Shown piece by piece: positions 5,627 through 7,112 of a stretch of DNA of 7,112 nt. Both the position numbers and the translations under genes were made by a program. The notes below the pieces were generated by a model that had not been told where the DNA came from, made no database searches, and saw nothing but the letters and a program-made list of their open reading frames with translations. The first letter of the stretch is position 1, and each line of letters starts with the position of its first letter. The DNA is from an uncultured Clostridium sp. (GTDB taxonomy: Bacteria > Bacillota > Clostridia > UBA1212 > UBA1255): contig USLW01000102.1 in the NCBI GenBank assembly GCA_900555605.1, positions 1 through 7,112 on the forward strand, written 5' to 3'.

Positions 5627-7027
5627 TTATTTGCGCTTCCACTCCAGATATTCCTCAAACGTCCCGCGATAATCGAGACAGCCCTCTGCCGTAATTTCAA
5701 TCACTCTGTCCGCAATCGTCTGGACAAACTGCAGATCATGGCTGGCAAAGACTATATTGCCTTTGAAATTGCAAAGCCCTTCATTGAGCGCTGAAATGCT
5801 CTCCAGATCCAGATGGTTTGTAGGCTGGTCCAGCATTAGCACATTGGAGCTGCACAGCATCATACGCGACAGCATACACCGGACCTTTTCACCGCCTGAC
5901 AGGACCTTCACCGGTTTATAAACATCGTCTCCGCTGAACAGCATTCTGCCTAAAAAGCCGCGCAGGTAGGTTTCTGTCTGGTCCTTGGAATATTGACGCA
6001 GCCATTCCACCAAATTCAGGTCGTTATCGGTAAAATACGGCCCGTTATCACTCGGAAAATAACTCCGGCTTGTGGTAACGCCCCACTTTACAGTCCCGCT
6101 GTCCGGCTCTGACTCTCCCGCCAAAATCCGAAAAAGCTCTGTCTTCGCAGCATCATTTTCCCCTACAATCGCCACTTTATCGCCATTGTTTAAAGTAAAG
6201 CTTACATTGTTCAGCAGCGTGACCCCGTCAACGGTTTTTGTGAGACCGCTGACTGTAAGAATGTCCTTCCCTGCCTCTCGCTCCATATCGAAGCCGACAA
6301 ACGGATATTTTCGGCTGGAGGCCGGCATCTCTTCCAAGGCCAGCGAGGACAGGATTTTCTTTCTGCTGGTCGCCTGTTTACTCTTTGATTTGTTTGCTGA
6401 AAATCGCTGAATAAAAGCCTGCAGATCCTTAATCTTTTCCTCCCGCTTTTTATTCTGGTTCCGAATAAGCTGCTGCATGAGCCTGCTGCTTTCATACCAG
6501 AAATCGTAATTTCCGGCATACAGCTGTACTTTATTATAATCAATATCTACGATATGCGTACATACCGCATTCAGAAAATGCCTATCATGGCTGACCACAA
6601 TTACGATACCGGGAAAATTGATCAGGAATTCCTCAAGCCATTCTATTCCGGGAATATCCAGATTGTTGGTCGGCTCGTCCAGCAGCACAATACTCGGCTG
6701 TCCGAACAGCGCCTGGGCCAGCAAAACCTTCACTTTATCGCGCCCGTCTAAAGATGCCATCTGCTGCCCGTGCTTCTCCGGAGAGATTCCCAGACCGTTC
6801 AGCAGCGCCGCCGCATCGCTTTCTGCTTCCCATCCGCCTAATTCCGCGAATTCCGCCTCCAGGATTCCGGCCCGCTCACCATCGGCTTCATCAAAATCCG
6901 CTTTACTATAAAGCACCTCTTTTTCAGCCATAATATCATACAACCGCCGGTTTCCCATAATAACTGCCGTAATGACGTCATATTCGTCATATTTATAATG
7001 ATCCTGCTCCAATACGCAAAGGAGCAC
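5627..7027 (-). CDS. ABC-F family ATPase (YkpA/YbiT-like), N-terminally truncated
   Basis: ABC-F proteins are soluble twin-ATPase factors that act on ribosomes and have no membrane domain. Numbered from the nominal GTG at 7027, NBD1 has a divergent C-loop (LDGRDKVKVLLAQAL, about 93-107), Walker B with Glu118 (LLDEPTNNLD) and VVSHDRHFLN. The Lys/Arg-rich linker follows (about 175-245). NBD2 has a degenerate Walker A (GENDAAKT, 289-296), an intact LSGGEKVR, and LDQPTNHLD with Gln401 in place of the usual Glu. The first roughly 80 residues, including the NBD1 Walker A, are missing. Homology begins at LCVLEQDHYKYDEY (from about 7021), and the frame upstream encodes nothing ABC-F-like before a TAA at 7106-7108. 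The GTG has no ribosome binding site and is not a credible start. The truncation coincides with a serine recombinase fragment on the other strand, so treat this as a partial gene at a junction. Confidence 0.85.
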   Translation of the reverse strand: MLLCVLEQDHYKYDEYDVITAVIMGNRRLYDIMAEKEVLYSKADFDEADGERAGILEAEFAELGGWEAESDAAALLNGLGISPEKHGQQMASLDGRDKVKVLLAQALFGQPSIVLLDEPTNNLDIPGIEWLEEFLINFPGIVIVVSHDRHFLNAVCTHIVDIDYNKVQLYAGNYDFWYESSRLMQQLIRNQNKKREEKIKDLQAFIQRFSANKSKSKQATSRKKILSSLALEEMPASSRKYPFVGFDMEREAGKDILTVSGLTKTVDGVTLLNNVSFTLNNGDKVAIVGENDAAKTELFRILAGESEPDSGTVKWGVTTSRSYFPSDNGPYFTDNDLNLVEWLRQYSKDQTETYLRGFLGRMLFSGDDVYKPVKVLSGGEKVRCMLSRMMLCSSNVLMLDQPTNHLDLESISALNEGLCNFKGNIVFASHDLQFVQTIADRVIEITAEGCLDYRGTFEEYLEWKRK

Positions 7028-7093
7028 CGTTTCCCGAACCCGACCTTTTTCGTGGACGATGGGTATAGCGGCACGAACTTTGCTGGGGTTAGA
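7010..7093 (+). pseudogene. Serine recombinase (resolvase domain) fragment
   Basis: Read on the plus strand from about 7010, the sequence gives QYAKEHRFPNPTFFVDDGYS followed by GTNF. This matches the resolvase-domain segment of large serine recombinases of Clostridia mobile elements, typically YAKE.GF.NP.FFVDDGYSGTNF followed by DRPGF. In that family the segment lies between the ENQ helix and the RPGF motif. The catalytic Ser at the N-terminus is absent, because the fragment begins mid-domain where the ABC-F sequence ends. After GTNF the expected DRP is replaced by AGVR and then a TAG at 7094-7096. It is therefore a remnant of about 25 residues, cut at both ends. Its source is probably a conjugative transposon or prophage-type element (inference). 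Confidence 0.75.
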
Positions 7094-7112
7094 TAGCGAT
7101 ACTTTTTACATC
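7082..7112. other. Unassigned sequence at right edge
   Basis: These last 31 bases do not continue the recombinase in any of the three plus-strand frames and do not match ABC-F on the minus strand. Too little is present to identify them. Confidence 0.3.

Noticed and set aside
7025..7027. GTG as the real start of the ABC-F protein
   Set aside because: There is no ribosome binding site, and it would leave a protein without the NBD1 Walker A. The homology simply breaks at the junction.
6838..7074. Minus-strand frame containing GFGKR near 7030, considered as the frameshifted ABC-F N-terminus
   Set aside because: Only GKR resembles the expected residues before LCVLEQ. No Walker A is present, and the same bases encode a clear serine recombinase segment on the plus strand.
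7020..7080. 5S rRNA-like or tRNA-like stretch at the right edge
   Set aside because: A superficial resemblance to CCGTTCCCATCCCGAAC does not hold beyond a few bases, and the serine recombinase reading explains the sequence.
1..7112. CRISPR array, toxin-antitoxin pair, retron or other defence system
   Set aside because: There are no spaced direct repeats, no reverse transcriptase and no paired small ORFs with ribosome binding sites. The central genes are ordinary housekeeping genes.

Overview
The window looks like a roughly 6 kb block of ordinary Clostridia-type (Bacillota) housekeeping chromosome, about 50% GC by eye, joined at both edges to unrelated DNA. The left edge (1 to about 1000) is much more AT-rich, about 30% GC by eye. 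Its Asn/Thr/Lys/Tyr-rich surface-type protein and Mollicutes/RF39-like ClpP tail suggest a different low-GC Bacillota lineage. The right edge (about 7010-7112) carries a fragment of a serine recombinase. The taxonomic placements are inference.

Layout: (a) 2-808 (+), the 3' end of a gene for an unrecognised, probably extracellular protein. (b) 807-835, a bidirectional terminator. (c) 820-1404 (-), clpP, full length and in frame, but with a base-composition switch near codon 135. (d) 1468-2808 (-), tig (trigger factor). (e) A rho-independent terminator at 2856-2881 and a candidate tig promoter overlapping it. (f) 2945-3142 (-), rpmE (zinc-type ribosomal protein L31) with an extended -10 promoter. 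(g) A 315-bp divergent intergenic region. (h) 3458-5614 (+), tex, complete. (i) 5627 to about 7021 (-), an ABC-F ATPase that has lost its N-terminus. (j) About 7010-7093 (+), a serine recombinase fragment that starts mid-domain and stops soon after.

The central block is coherent. Trigger factor binds nascent chains at the ribosome, L31 is a ribosomal protein, ABC-F proteins act on ribosomes, Tex is an RNA-binding transcription accessory factor, and ClpP is the proteolytic core of Clp proteases. The tig-clpP order is standard in Clostridia, where clpX usually follows. Here clpX is absent, because the sequence changes character inside clpP.

The main result concerns structure. Both edges of the block are mid-gene discontinuities: a homologous join in clpP, and a short-overlap join between two oppositely oriented genes that have both lost their 5' parts. 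A chimeric assembly or library artefact explains this more simply than a new biological system. Homologous recombination in clpP and a deletion or insertion at the right edge remain possible. I did not find a convincing undescribed system.
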